Assembly (NCBI GenBank): GCA_004565275.1 | Contig: SDOX01000009.1 | Coordinates: 694,185-758,184 of the forward strand | Source of the DNA: Nannochloropsis salina CCMP1776 | Taxonomy: Eukaryota > Sar > Eustigmatophyceae > Eustigmatales > Monodopsidaceae | Length of the DNA stretch: 64,000 bases | Direction: 5' to 3' | Shown: positions 23,801 through 35,202 of the stretch, piece by piece | Numbering within the stretch: position 1 is the stretch's first letter | Layout: every line of letters starts with the position of its first letter | Notes under the pieces: generated by a model | Told to the model about the DNA's origin: nothing | Databases searched by the model: none | What the model saw: only the letters and a program-made list of their open reading frames with translations | Program-made: the position numbers and the translations under genes

Positions 23801-23983
23801 GGGAAACGAGAATCGGATTTGAAAATTGGACGAACAGCGCGTTCGACCGCACCCCACGCAGCTGGGTGTGGCTTGAAGCCTTGGGTACTTACTCGAGCAA
23901 AAAGTCATCCCAGCAGGAAAGCTCGCACGACAAGACAATAAGGAAAGCTCTACTGCGCCTACAAGACGCGTTCGGACTCAGGA
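20803..23983. other. Gene-poor divergent region
   Basis: Over 3 kb lie between the E1 fusion (-) and the GAF/HGGG-finger gene (+). It is AT-richer than the flanks and holds only short ORFs. One minus-strand ORF (22180-22500, 106 codons) has a helix-like Arg/Leu-rich middle but matches no family I know. A possible small spliced gene at 23558-23908 is listed separately. Both neighbours' promoters must be here. Confidence 0.5.
23558..23908 (-). CDS. Possible small spliced gene, unknown
   Basis: A tentative model. ATG at 23908 is followed after 16 bases by a GTAAGT donor. An acceptor at CGCGTCCAG (near 23785), a donor CAG/GTAATC and an acceptor GTGTGCAG (near 23700) give a continuous basic peptide of about 73 residues ending near 23558. 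It would be divergent from the GAF/HGGG-finger gene only 75 bases away. A second frame over the same stretch (down to 23404) also reads as a plausible basic protein (YGGKGMEWRMRSRK, FPRAYSSEQLIWG). I cannot decide between the two, and neither belongs to a family I recognise. Confidence 0.22.
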   Translation of the reverse strand: MTFCSSKYPRLQATPSCVGCGRTRCSSNFQIRFSFPTSCASRAQEEWKGREGGQAKREKILPQVIPLTRVQRTPTCSFRGKASPREQCFRYYTYDIRGKRHGVADEIQKVVSESLQ

Positions 23984-26900
23984 ATGGAACAATCCCGTTT
24001 GCAGGCATACTTGCAATCTGCCTGCTCTGTTTTGGGCTTTAGCGTGGGAGAAATTTGGTGCTGTAACGATACTCAAGGTGCGTTGGTCATGCGAGGAGAC
24101 ATCTCCAACGGGACAGGGAAGCATCCTCCGTTCTTCCTCCCAGCCGTCGTGACTTACTGTCATTACTTCTTCATCCCTATCCTGGCTCATATAACCATAT
24201 TTGCCCATGCAAGAATTCTATGTCCTTCGAGGCAACGAACCTATTTGGTCATATATCTAAGCTTACAGCCTCCCTCCCCTCCCTCCCTTCCCTCCCTTCC
24301 TGCTTTTCCTGCCCTCACACCCTTGCTTCCCCCGCTTCGGACCTTCCCCCCCACCCCACAGACGCAGCTTCCCCCTTGAACCTCCGGTTTATCCAGCTCT
24401 ACACCTCTCCCGAGTACGACCGTTACCGTTCTCAGCTGATCGAGCCCCCTCCCGACGCCCTGGAAGCCCCGGCGCAGAGAGACGATGCCAAGAGCCCGGT
24501 CCCCATGGACGTAAGCGGCCATTCCTTTTCCCCACTTGTCTGCGCGGCGGTCCAGGAGGCCAAGCAGGTGGTGTGGGCCTCCACGCCAGCCAAGGACGGA
24601 CTCCTGAGCCGTCCGTCCCTCCCACTGCGGTCGGCCGTTGGCGTCCCCGTTTGCTCCATCGGCAAGGAGGTGGTGCTCCTCCTTATGTTCTCCCCCGCCG
24701 TCTTGGAACTCACGGAGGAGGCGCATCGTTTCCTCTACACCGTTGCGCAAGCGGCTTCGGATGCCGTCTGTGGCTTCCTCCCTGCCTCGGTCGCTTCTTC
24801 CCTCGTGACTTCCGCCGCCCGGGGCCCGCGCAGCCCGCTACCAGATCCCACAGCACCTGGGGAGAACAACATGCCTCACACCCGCACCCTGATCGAGGCG
24901 CTGCCCGCGTCCGTCACCTTTCAAATGGTCGAAATGGCGAGCGAGATGGTCGGCGTGAACGTGCCCATCAAGACCGAATTTTTGGAGACTTTCAATTCGA
25001 TTTACAATCCCCCGCCGCCGCCCCTGATGCCCGTCGCGGGGGAAGATGGCCAGGGGGAGGAGGAAGGCCTGGATCTGGACGCGTTCGATTCCCTCCCTCC
25101 GCTGGAAGATTGCTTTCTGCCGACGGAGCTCTTGGAGGATGGGGTTCTGGTGTCGGGGCTGCGGGACGAAGAAATGACCGGAGAAGACTGGGATTTCGGA
25201 GCTGCCTTGGACTTTATTTTCGACAAGGACCAGGGCGGGGAGGAGCTTGGTGTGGGCACGGAGGGGGAGTGGTTCGGCCCCGGGAAAGGAAGGGAAGGAG
25301 GGGAGGTTTTGAATTGGGGGATGACGGAGGGAGGGCTGCCTGACCGCCTTTCCCAGCACACGGAGGCATCGCAGCCGTCGGGAATGGATGACAACCAGAG
25401 CAATGTAAAGCAGGAAGAGGGAGGTCTGCAGGGGAAAGGCTCGGATCGGGAGCAAGGGGAAGACTCGGTCATCCGCTTCTTCTACGAGGATGCGCTGCAA
25501 CGGCTCCGGTTCGAGGAGTTCGTCAAGGGCTTCCTGAGTATGTCGGTCTTCCACACGGCCGAGTGTTGGGTGGCCCGGGGGAAGGAAACGCTGGAGCAGG
25601 TGTATTGCGCGACCTGTCTGGCCGATGTCCAGAGCTGGGTGCGTTTCTCCTCGAAGCTACATGGGGATACTCAGCGGGCGTTGCCGGCCCGTGTGCTGGT
25701 GGAGAACCAAGCAATATGGGAGCGAGATGCCCAGCGACTGAACCCCTCGGGTGCAGGCGGCGCGGGCATGGAAAACGGAGGCGGGGCCGGGAAGCACGTG
25801 ATCCAGACCGCGTTTGGTCTTCCTGTCCATGTCGACCAGAGCCATCGTTTGGTGGTGATATTCTACTCGACCTACTCCATCGAACCGGCGGAGATCATGG
25901 AGTCCTTCGTCAAGCGGGCGTTGGACCTGCTCTGGAACAAAGATGCGCAGCACGCCGCCGCCCTCCTGGCCGAACAACAGCAAGAACAGCAGCAGCACTT
26001 GCAGCTGCAGCACGAAAGCAGCGGGGGAGGTTCCTATTCCCTTGGTTTGTCGGAGGCGTCCTCCTCCTACTCTTTGGGATCCGAATTGGGCGAGGACATG
26101 CACACCAGCTGGCGGACCTCCAATCTCGACAAGACCGGGAATCACGACGGTAGAATCCAATCAGGGCAGCAGCAAATGTCACCGTTGACCACGGCCTTTG
26201 GGGGGGGGGGGGGGCAGGAGAGGGAGGAGATCTCACACCTGCCGCAGGTGGAGGGAGGAAGGCATGGGGCCGGAGGTTTGAGGTCTGGCCAAGGAAGCGG
26301 GCAAGATCAGCCACAGCGCCAGTCGTCTTTCTCAAGCATGACAGAGCACTCTGACATGATGGGCTCTTCCACCTCTACCTATGCTTTTGAGGGGCAGCAG
26401 CAACAACGACACCCCCAACAGCAACAGCAACAGCAACCGGTGTACGTCTTCGGCTACACACCTCAAGACTCCTCGTCCACGTCCTCCTCCTACCCTTCCT
26501 CCTCCACCACTTCTCACCCTTACCACCACCATCAAGCCGCCCTTTCCACGACAACCCCTTCCAGCCCCTTTTCTGGCCCATCTGCCACGTCGGCGTTTCA
26601 ACGCGGCTCGACCACCGCCTCCTTGCCTCCCGGGGGGGGGGCAGCGGGCCCTGGCTTTGGCACGCCCCCGCCTCTCACCTATACCAGCAGCACTCCGATT
26701 CTCACCACCCACGGTGGGATCCCGGTGCCCGCCCCGCGGCCCGCAGGCGGCCAGGGCAGTGCGGGATCGCAGCAGCAGTCGTCACAGCAGCAGCAGTCCC
26801 AGCCATCGCGACCCGGGAGTCAGCCCTCCTGTTGGGGGGCACAGGGCACAGACCTTGGTACTGTAGGAGGGCAAGGACTGACGACCCTCATCCACTTGCC

Positions 26901-28625
26901 CCCTGGCTCGTCTCTCCCGCCTCTGGGCGGGGCGATCAACATAGGGGGTACCCTCTATTACCCCCAGCACCAAGTGACGGGTCTACAGGGAGCGCCGCAC
27001 CAGCAACCCCCACAGCACCAGCAGCACCCGTCGTCGTTCGGCCATGGCTCGCACACGGGCCCCGGGGGGGGGGTTTCGTTGCACAGGGAGGACAGTGGCG
27101 GTACCAGCAACCTTGACTTCTCTATGGACTTGCCGGCTGGTGGCAACATCGCCGCCTCCATGATGCCTCCCCCGGCCTCTCGCTCCCCGTCCTTCGCGCA
27201 GGCAGAACACCAAGCGCCTCAATCCATCCGTTTTGCCCAAAGCGGGCGTCAGGGTGAAAAGGGATCCGTCTTGTCGGTGCGACATGACGGAGGGGGGGGC
27301 GAGAAGGGCACCAGGGGGGAGACGGCGATGCATTTGGGAGGAAGGAAGGTCTCGAGCATCTCCCCGCATGCGTCCGGGGCACAGTCGGAGATTGGGTGTG
27401 GCGGTCTGCCTCGAACGCCCTCGGATTACGAGATGCACATGGGTGGCCCGAACGAGATGGGTGGGGCCGGAGGGGTCACGGGCCGGAAGATCTGCAAAAC
27501 CGAGTCGTGCGACCAGCCAACAGCCAAACGGTCGCCCTACTGCTCGCAGCACACAGGGGTTCGGCATTGCCAGCATCCAGGTCTGGGAGAGAGGGAGTGG
27601 TAGAGGGGGGAAGGGAGGGAGGGAGGGAGGGAGGACGAAATGAGAGGGGCCGAGAGGGCAAAGCTCCGAGGGGTTGCTGGCAGGCCAGCGTGGGATTGAT
27701 GGTCCTGTGAGTTGTCCTGTGTGCGGGATGTGCGCTCACTGGTGCCCCCGTCTCTACCTCCCTTTTCACCAGGCTGTATCAAATGTGCGCAGGGGAACAC
27801 GAAGTATTGCATTGCTCACGGTGGCGGGCGGCGGTGCACGTATCCTGGCTGCACTAAGGGGGCCCGGGACAAGAATTTCTGCGCGGCGCATGGGGGGGGA
27901 AAGGTGAGGCAGTGACAGAGATATGTGATGATTGAAAGCAAAGGGCATGAGAGAATGATCAGTAGGCGGATGGGAGCGACTCTAGCCGCAGCGTGCGAAA
28001 GCAGGTCATTGGCTCTGTTGCCTCTTACCTTCTCACACCCTCCTTTCGCGTACTCACCCAGCGATGCTGCATCGATGGATGCTCAAAATCGGCCGTGGGA
28101 GGTTCCTTCATGTGCACCGCGCACGGTGGTGGCCGGCGTTGCCAGTACCAAGACTGCTCGCGCTCGGCGCAGTCTTCCACCAATTTTTGTGTCCGGCATG
28201 GGGGGGGACGCAAATGCCAGGTCGAAGGCTGCCAGAAAGTGGCCCGAGGCCGGACAAGCTTTTGTGCCGCCCACGGAGGGGGAATCCGTTGCAAAGTCAA
28301 CGGCTGCAACAAGGCCGCCGTTGGGAAATTTCAAATGTGCCGGACCCACTCCGGGTATTTGAAGAAACGTGCCAGTGAGCAACAAGAGGATGACGAGGAG
28401 GGAGGCGGGGTCTTCGCCGCCACCGCCTCCTCCCCTTCCTCCGTCTCTCTGGGCGGGTCCTCCCCATCCTCCCTCGCTTCTTTCGTGGATAATCCAGCGA
28501 AGAAGCGAATGATCGCGGTGGGAAAAGGGGGGAGTAACCGGGCCACTGGCATCAAGGGCTTGTACCGTGGGGACGCGATTGCCGCCTACGCGGCTGCGTT
28601 CAATTCCACGTCTCCTTCGCTGTGA
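23984..28625 (+). CDS. GAF-like / poly-Q / seven HGGG-finger (WRKY19-type) nuclear regulator
   Basis: A predicted 1335-residue protein. Exons 23984-24077, 24362-27580, 27773-27903 and 28062-28625 join with GT-AG ends and matching phases. The N-terminus (LQAYLQSACSVLGFSVGEIW, then NLRFIQLYTSPEYDRY and VGVPVCSIGKEVVLLLMFSP) reads as a GAF-like sensor domain. A second GAF-like block follows an acidic stretch (LRFEEFVKGF ... AECWVARG ... GLPVHVDQSHRLVVIFYSTY). The middle is glutamine-, serine- and proline-rich, as in activation domains. Exons 2-4 carry seven tandem fingers of the form C-x4-C-x9/10-C-x2-H, five ending HGGG, as in plant WRKY19-like proteins. The fit is a DNA- or protein-binding transcription regulator with a small-molecule or light sensor; ligand and target are unknown. 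The GAF calls are by eye. Confidence 0.72.
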
Positions 28626-30349
28626 GGGACTCGGTGAGGAACCACATGACAGCCGATACGAATACTGCCATGTGGTCCTGGGAGGATGGGAGCCCCTGGC
28701 CGTGGCCCCGGGGGGTACTCAGACGGGTAAAGGGCGCCCTATGGGCAAAGGAAGCGACCGGGTCATACTACTGATGGATAGGATTAGGCACAGCAGCGGA
28801 GTGGAGCACACCGGTGGGTGTGCCATAGCCTTGCCACCCCTGTGCCATTGTTCGAGTGGGATGCTGTGTTTTAGGGTGGGAGGGAGACATGCCGTTGCTG
28901 ATAATGGAATGTGTTTTTCTAATTTATTTCCTCCCCAAGACCGGGGGGCGCTTAAAATCACACCAAAAGGTATGCATGATTTTTATGCCCTTACCCCAGG
29001 TGTGTAGGGACTGAATGTCTGGTGTTGGAACTGCTTTGTGTGTCTGAATGTGGGTAGACCCGCCACTGAGCGCACAGTAGTTTGACGCTTGCGTGTGTCG
29101 CGAGGGTTGCATGGGGGAGGCCTCCAATGTTTAAGAAATCAGATCTCTATCCCAGGGGGAAGAGATCAAAGAATAGGCGGAGGGGTGTATGAGTGGCTTT
29201 GGCCAGAGCACAAGAAAGGTACTGTTGGGTGCATAGGCGCGATACTTGAACATGAAAGTTGGAGGAATCAGGTCGTTCTCACTGTTGAATGATACGTAGA
29301 TGGTAAGAACGCGGAGGACTGAGGGAAATTGAACGCGTGCACGCGCCACCGGCTGGGATTGTCGCGATCAACAGGTGCTTGACTGTGTCCGAGGAGGGAG
29401 GGACAAGGGGAGATGGATGGGAGCAGACAGAATTTTGAGGACAGAGTTGTGTGGATGGGGTTGACTCGTTTTGCTGGACACAGTGAAGATAGGAGGCGGG
29501 TGTGTAACGGACCCTCAGTTGAAGCCCTTTCTGGTGGCCCTTTCTGGTGGCGCGAGGGCGTGGGAAGCCAGTAGCCGGCTTTGATGAATGATAATACGCC
29601 CGGACAGGGTATCTGTATTTATGGCGGAATGAATTCATAGCACTCAAATGGGTCAAAGCAAGACAAAGAGAGGCGGGAGGGAGCCATGCATGTACAGGGG
29701 ACGGGCGTGAACGGAAGAAGGGGAGTATGGCGAACAGTTGTTATGAATTTTCGTAAACCCATGGCCGAGAATTGCGGGGAGGGGAATCTTCCTTTTGAGA
29801 GCTTTCGTGTGTGGAAGTGGGGCTGAAGACGGCAAAGAAGGATCGACGCCTTTTGATTGGGCCGGTGCCCTTCAGAACCTCCGCGGTGAAGGGGTCGCAT
29901 TGGAAGCTTCTAGAAGCGCATCGCTTGTTTCAGGTCTTTTTTTGTTATTTACGCGGACATTTTCTGGGATTTGGGACACATCACGCATGAAGCCATTCCA
30001 TTGCGCGATACCTCACTACCAATCACACACATCGGCACCTACCGACAAAGGAGTTTCCTGCTTCGTCAGAGGCCCTCGGCGGACTTCCCCCCAACCCTCC
30101 AAGCCATCCTCACCGCCTCCCCTCCCCTTGCTGGATGGAAGTTGTTTCTGGCACTATGGAGGCCGCCTGGAAGATGGACAAGGCCGCTTGCAGCATCCAC
30201 ACGAGCCTTCTTCCAACGAAAGTATTCCTCCCTCCCTCCCTCCCCTACTCTTCTCTCCCTCCCTCCCCAGCAACCAGGAGCCGCCTCGCCGCAGGACTGC
30301 CTCCAACCGCTGAAGTATCCCCTCCTGCTCTATTCCCTCCCCCCCGTCC
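28626..30349. other. Intergenic, convergent
   Basis: The 3' regions of the GAF/HGGG-finger gene and the RING-H2 gene face each other over 1.7 kb. Part of it may be transcribed. A direct repeat of about 11 bases (CTTTCTGGTGG, 29529-29550) occurs. No supported gene. Confidence 0.5.
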
Positions 30350-31520
30350 TTACCTCCCTCTTCCCTCCCCCTCCCTCCCTGGCTCTCCCTCCTCCTCAAG
30401 CGCGCGTCGACAGATGGGGCAGTTGTTGGCGTGTCTCCGCAGCCAGGTCTCCACACACTCACCGTGGAACACATGCCCGCACGGCATTCTCTTCAGCACC
30501 TTTCCGTCGCCCAATTCCTCTTGGCAGACCACGCACTCCCTCTCTTCCGCCCCTCCCCCTCTGTCTGTCCCTTCCCGCACCTCCTCCCACACCACAGTTT
30601 CCAAAGAGGCGATCGCCGTCTCGCTCGCTGGAGAAGCATGGGTCTGATGGGCCTCCCTCCTCATCAATTGGGCCACCAACGCGTTCATGTCCCCGACTGC
30701 GTAATCCCCAATAATACCCCCCCCCCCACCCTCCTTCGCCTACTTCACCTCCTCCAGTGAAGACATTACCTACCATCCTCTCCAAAAATCGTGCCCCGTC
30801 TCCTTCCCCCCCCCTCCCTCCTCCTCCTCCTTCTCCTCCTCCTCCTCCCATTAGTGATCTTCGCACCGATTCCATTACCAGCTCCATCAAGATATCTGCA
30901 GATCCTTCTTCTTCTCCCCCTCCTCCTCCTTCCTCCTCTCCCTCCCTCTCCTCCTCCCCTCCCTCCCCCTCGCTCCGGCGCCGTCGACGACCGCGACGTC
31001 GTCCCCGCCCTCCTGCTTCCCCTGAATTAGCACCCCATCTTGTGTCCTGTAGCCCAATATTCTGCAGCGGAATGGGGGCAAGCATGCTGACCTGTGGAGC
31101 GCCTCTCCCCCCCCCTCCTCCTCCTCGTCCTCCTCCTCCTCCACCACCACCACCGCCTAAGGCCTGCATCAACGATTGAACGAACAGCAAGCTTGGATCT
31201 TGCATCCCCTCCCTATTCTCCCGACTTCCTCGACTTCGTCCCGCTAGGCTTGTGTTGGGATCTCCACTATTTGACTCGGTAGATGGAGACTGCGTGAATG
31301 CCGCAAAATCCGCCTCGTTTGTCCCTTCTATTTTCTCCACAAAACTGCCCTGACAACGTGGACAAATGAGCTCACCGCCCATATCTACACCATTTTCGTC
31401 CGTGAGGGAGGCCGGGACGCGCTGATGGCACGCATGACACCACCAAGAGTCGCTCGTCGAGGGAAGGGAGGAGGAGGTAGAGGAGGAAGAGGCCGCCATG
31501 GAAGTGACTGTACCCGGCAT
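30350..31520 (-). CDS. RING-H2 E3 ubiquitin ligase (RNF126/RNF115 type), frame broken at a C11 run
   Basis: An N-terminal zinc ribbon (WWCHACHQ ... ICPRCQGSF) and a C-terminal RING-H2 finger (CVVCQEEL ... CGHVFHGECVETWL ... CPICRRAL) give the RNF126/RNF115 architecture; these ligases ubiquitinate soluble targets via the RING. Between them lie poly-Gly and Arg/Glu-rich stretches. Zinc ribbon and RING are in different frames. The shift maps to a run of 11 C at 30717-30727; ten would read through into IIGDYAVGDMNALVAQL, which corresponds to the conserved block before the RING in the family. So this is probably a sequencing or homopolymer slip, not a pseudogene. Start may be the first Met (31520) or Met8 (31499). 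Confidence 0.75.
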
Positions 31521-31984
31521 TCGGCAGCCGTCTTCTACGAGAAACGGCTGTACATTGCCAAGATAGAAAGGTTGTGCGCGTTATGATGGATGATGTGAGG
31601 AAATGCTGCGAAATGTGGAGCGAGTGTCTAGGAAAGCACAGAGACACTTGAAGGGGCACCGAAAAGCGACTCATTCGGAGGGTGACAAATAAGACGATAA
31701 AACGCAGGCACCCGACAATTAGACAAGTCAGACGCCCAATCTCTGTCTAGTGAACGACGCTCAGCGCGTCCTATGCATGAATTGTATGTTCCTTGCCGAT
31801 GGAGTGCTTCGTCTTTTGTCCCTTTTTTCCTTCACCAATTTCATCCTCCCACCGTTCGGAGTCGCTAAGACGGGCAACGATGGGCCACATTGACGGCATA
31901 AATGGGCGCGGCGGACCCCAAAGACGCTTTGAGGGCCCTTTTGTACTCATTCGTGGACTCACTGTCGTCGTGCACACCACAGCC
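31521..31984. promoter_or_regulatory. Shared upstream region of RING-H2 and EXO84 genes
   Basis: The two genes diverge from here. The EXO84 frame is open up to an ATG at 31793, so the right part may be coding. No specific element recognised. Confidence 0.4.
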
Positions 31985-34900
31985 ATGTCATCGGCCACAA
32001 AGTGGACTTCCTCCGGTGCCTATGGAGCCGAGAACTGCAGCATTACTGGCAGTGATAAGGCTCGGAGTACTCGGCAACCCGCTTACAATCGTCTTCCTCG
32101 AAAGCATAAATCAAGGAGCCCTTCCTCTGCGACCGGCATTACTGACTCTCTGGCAGAGTTCGCCGAGCAAACTTTCGTGCCAGAAGAATACGCAGAAGCA
32201 TTTTTTGCGGCTCACCCAGAAGCAGAAGCGGAAGAACGATGTGCGGAATTGACGGACCTGAGATGTCAAACCCAAGAGTTGTTGCGGGCCGAAGTGGCTT
32301 CGCATTACCAGCTCTTCATGCGGAGTACAGAAGACATCCAACACGTGGAAGCAGACATCGCGAGGCTTCGCAGGCATGTGGGCAGGATGCAAAAATCCCT
32401 GAAAGCGCTTGATGGTGCCATGACCACCACTTTATCCGGCGCCGCGGCAGATAACGTGAGTATAGCCTTCGCCGCAAGCTCAAAGGTGAGAGAGAGCAGC
32501 ATCGCAATCAAAGACATGGAGGATGGTGGTCAGGATGGAATAGGTGCTCGTGCACGTGACGTGGCATCTCTGCCGGAATGCTTGCGGTCGTGGGGGGCGA
32601 CAGGGGCGACAGGAAAGAGAGGAATGACGGAAGAGGGACGTGGCGGTGGATCGGACGGCTTCAAAGGCGGGTTACACCACCACAGCAACGACCCGGCCGC
32701 AAACTTATCGTCGGGTTTGGAGGGAAAGGGGCCGAGTGGCCAGCCTGCCCCCAATGCCTTGGTAAGAGGAGACGACTTGCCTGTTTGGGTCGCTGCCGCC
32801 TTGGAAGACCTGGACAAATGCATCGTGGAAAATCAACGCTCTGTGGCCGTGAACCACATTGTCAAACTCCGCGCCCTGCTTGCCTCCCTTTCGCCCTCCC
32901 GCGCATCGTCCCCTCACAGCCAAGACCTGCAAGGTCGCGTCACCAGCAAGGGGAAAGAAATCGCTGGGCGGATCATCCGGGAACTCGATGCTCTGGCCCC
33001 CGGGGCCAACCTCTCCATCCTCTTCGATTTCGCGGACATGGCGCAGCAGCTTCGCTTTCTGGTGGCCCTGGACGAGGCGGAGACGGCGGTCGACTTCTTC
33101 GTGCGAAACAAGGGCGGTGTCTTGGCGCGGGCGCTCCACTCCCCCGAAACCAGCGGGGAGCCGCTGGTCTATGTGGCGGTGCTAGCAGAGCGGTTTTTCG
33201 GACTGATGGCAGACGCCTGTGAGTCTTTCGATGCGCTTTTTGCCGTGAGCGTTTCCGAGGGCAGGTCCGAAGCTATAACCGCAGGCGGTACCCCCATAAC
33301 GCCCTCTCCAAATTTCGAGGCATTCACAAGCACGGACGTTGAAAATCAACGCGGTGGCCCCATGTCGACGCCGGGGCCATCCGTTCGGCCTCCCAAGTGC
33401 TTCTTGCGCCTCGTCCTGTGGGTAGAGGAGGAAGTGAGGCAGTTCGCGGTCTTAGTGGGTCGCCAATTGCGAAGCCTGCGCCAGGATTGGTTGCTGTACC
33501 GGCTCCGTGTGGCGGGGAAAGCCCAGGGAAAAGACGGGAAGCTGGCAAAGGGAATGATCGCAGGCAGCGGCGGGGATGGAACAGGTAAGGTTGTGGAAGG
33601 GCTTTCCCCGTGCGAGGCCCGCCAAGGTCCTCCTCGTCCCACCCTTTCACCCCCGTGTCTTCCTCTCTCCTTGTCCCACCCTTTCACCCCCGTGTCTTCC
33701 TCTCTCCTTTCTCGGCACCTCTCTTCCCTGTTCCTGACTGTGGCAGCGGTGCAAAACGGGGCAGGCTTCTTCCCAGAGAGTAGCTTTTGCGGGGTGGGAC
33801 AGGTTGGACGTCCAAAAGGAGCGACAGGATGGCATGCCGCTCTGTCGGAGACGCGCTGTCTCCTCTTGACGATGGTCAACGCCCCTCCGCCTGGTGCGCC
33901 CGTCACCCATCCACAGCGCACCCTGCCCTCCCTTTTCTTCTCCTCCTTCCTTTTCTTCTCCTCCCTTACCCTCCCCACGGGCGCTGTCCGCTGCCACCCG
34001 GCCTTCATCACGGCCGGCGCCTGCCTGGAGGTGTGTTTCTCGCTTGCCAGCAAGCTTGACGCCCTGGGGATACCTGTCGCCCCTGTCTTCGCCCACGGAC
34101 TCGCTTCAGACCTCTCATTCCTCCTCGGCGGGGTCAGGTCTGCGGCATGGGTCCGCATGGAGGACGCGATGGCTACAGAGAGGGAATCAGGGGCTAGGGT
34201 CGTGGTAGTAGGGGAGGAGGCGTTGGTATTGGTCACTCCCGGAAATGTGGTATCGAAGCTGCACAAGATGGTCTCTGAGGACGAAAACGAGGGGGAGGCA
34301 GAGGTCATAGGAACGCGAGACTCCGAGGCCGGAAGCGCTGGGAATGGGATGGATACGGCCTCTGAGGAGACGGCAGCCAGGGGCTCTTGTTCCTCCACTC
34401 CTCCCATGGGGAATGCGCCAGCACACCCCGTCTTCCCTTCTACGCTCCTCCTGCTTGAAGCCTTGAACGCCCTGATGGTGAGTTGCGTCGCGATGCTCGA
34501 TCCCACGGGGGAAAGGCCCCGGTCTTGGGAAGTGCTGGGCCCGGCCCTCGGCGCGGCCCTGGTGAAGGAGGCCTGTGGCTTGCTGCGAGACTACGCTGAG
34601 GAGGTGGCGAAAATGGTCGCAAGCATGGAAAGGAAGGGGGAGGACCAGGGAAGGAAGCCGATGGGCCATGCGTCGGTTTGCACCGAGGGTAGCCCGGAGT
34701 GGAGGGAGCGGGGCGGGCCAAGCACGGAGGAAAGAGAGGCCACTGCGAGGAGACCAAGGGAGGCGGCGGCTTCCCTGAACCCTCGGCCCTCGTTGCGGGA
34801 GTCTGCAGCACGCGTTCTTGGGGCCTTGACAGATATCACCCTGCAAAACCTGCGGCAGTGGACTGAAGACCCTTGGGTGCTGGTGGATGCGACGGCGATC

Positions 34901-35101
34901 GAGATAGAAGAGGTCCGGTCTGTGTTTGACCTCTACACTCGGACCGCCGATGCGATGGGTGAAAAGGCTGCTGCGGTAGAGGCTTCGGCCGCTGCCATTT
35001 CCTCTCCTCCAAAGTCCGGCTCAGCTCCGCCTGTGAAACAGCCACCCTCGGGAACGTCACCACCTTCTGGAGTTTTTTCGCGCCTGACATTGGAAAAGTA
35101 G
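31985..35101 (+). CDS. EXO84: Exocyst complex subunit EXO84
   Basis: EXO84 is a subunit of the exocyst, which tethers secretory vesicles to the plasma membrane. The N-terminal coiled coil (residues about 60-140: SHYQLFMRSTEDIQHVEADI) fits the VPS51/EXO84/COG8 N-terminal domain. The block LPVWVAAALEDLDKCI near residue 260 matches the EXO84 signature, where plant and animal proteins have WL-x4-PEDLDVCI. The helical C-terminal region follows (FADMAQQLRFLVALDEAETA, LVYVAVLAERFFGLM). The frame is open from 31793; the ATG at 31985 is the first that avoids a lineage-odd leader. A GTAAGG donor at 33585 and a GGCAG acceptor ending at 33746 bound a pyrimidine-rich 162-base stretch, a multiple of three without stops, which is probably an intron. 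A second such stretch at about 33890-33990 is less clear. Confidence 0.75.
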   Translation: MSSATKWTSSGAYGAENCSITGSDKARSTRQPAYNRLPRKHKSRSPSSATGITDSLAEFAEQTFVPEEYAEAFFAAHPEAEAEERCAELTDLRCQTQELLRAEVASHYQLFMRSTEDIQHVEADIARLRRHVGRMQKSLKALDGAMTTTLSGAAADNVSIAFAASSKVRESSIAIKDMEDGGQDGIGARARDVASLPECLRSWGATGATGKRGMTEEGRGGGSDGFKGGLHHHSNDPAANLSSGLEGKGPSGQPAPNALVRGDDLPVWVAAALEDLDKCIVENQRSVAVNHIVKLRALLASLSPSRASSPHSQDLQGRVTSKGKEIAGRIIRELDALAPGANLSILFDFADMAQQLRFLVALDEAETAVDFFVRNKGGVLARALHSPETSGEPLVYVAVLAERFFGLMADACESFDALFAVSVSEGRSEAITAGGTPITPSPNFEAFTSTDVENQRGGPMSTPGPSVRPPKCFLRLVLWVEEEVRQFAVLVGRQLRSLRQDWLLYRLRVAGKAQGKDGKLAKGMIAGSGGDGTGKVVEGLSPCEARQGPPRPTLSPPCLPLSLSHPFTPVSSSLLSRHLSSLFLTVAAVQNGAGFFPESSFCGVGQVGRPKGATGWHAALSETRCLLLTMVNAPPPGAPVTHPQRTLPSLFFSSFLFFSSLTLPTGAVRCHPAFITAGACLEVCFSLASKLDALGIPVAPVFAHGLASDLSFLLGGVRSAAWVRMEDAMATERESGARVVVVGEEALVLVTPGNVVSKLHKMVSEDENEGEAEVIGTRDSEAGSAGNGMDTASEETAARGSCSSTPPMGNAPAHPVFPSTLLLLEALNALMVSCVAMLDPTGERPRSWEVLGPALGAALVKEACGLLRDYAEEVAKMVASMERKGEDQGRKPMGHASVCTEGSPEWRERGGPSTEEREATARRPREAAASLNPRPSLRESAARVLGALTDITLQNLRQWTEDPWVLVDATAIEIEEVRSVFDLYTRTADAMGEKAAAVEASAAAISSPPKSGSAPPVKQPPSGTSPPSGVFSRLTLEK
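33585..33746 (+). other. Probable stop-free intron of EXO84 with tandem repeat
   Basis: Bounds are GTAAGG and GGCAG. The length is 162, so retention would keep the frame. Inside is a near-perfect 37-bp tandem duplication at 33636-33709. The encoded Pro/Ser/Leu sequence has no counterpart in EXO84 proteins. Confidence 0.6.
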
Positions 35102-35202
35102 GCTGGAATGCAGGGAATGGGACCATTTATGAAAGCTCTGGAGCAATAGTGTAGAGTGTTGTATTACTCTGAAGCGTACCAAAGTAAGCTTGTAACACAT
35201 GT

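Noticed and set aside
31793-31984. Upstream EXO84 extension (MPMECFVFCPFF...)
   Set aside because: It is open by chance length and unlike EXO84 N-termini. It could be 5' untranslated; kept only as an alternative start.
33346-34506. 386-codon ORF opposite EXO84
   Set aside because: It is the antisense shadow of the EXO84 coding region, with Ser/Pro/Arg-biased composition and no family motif.
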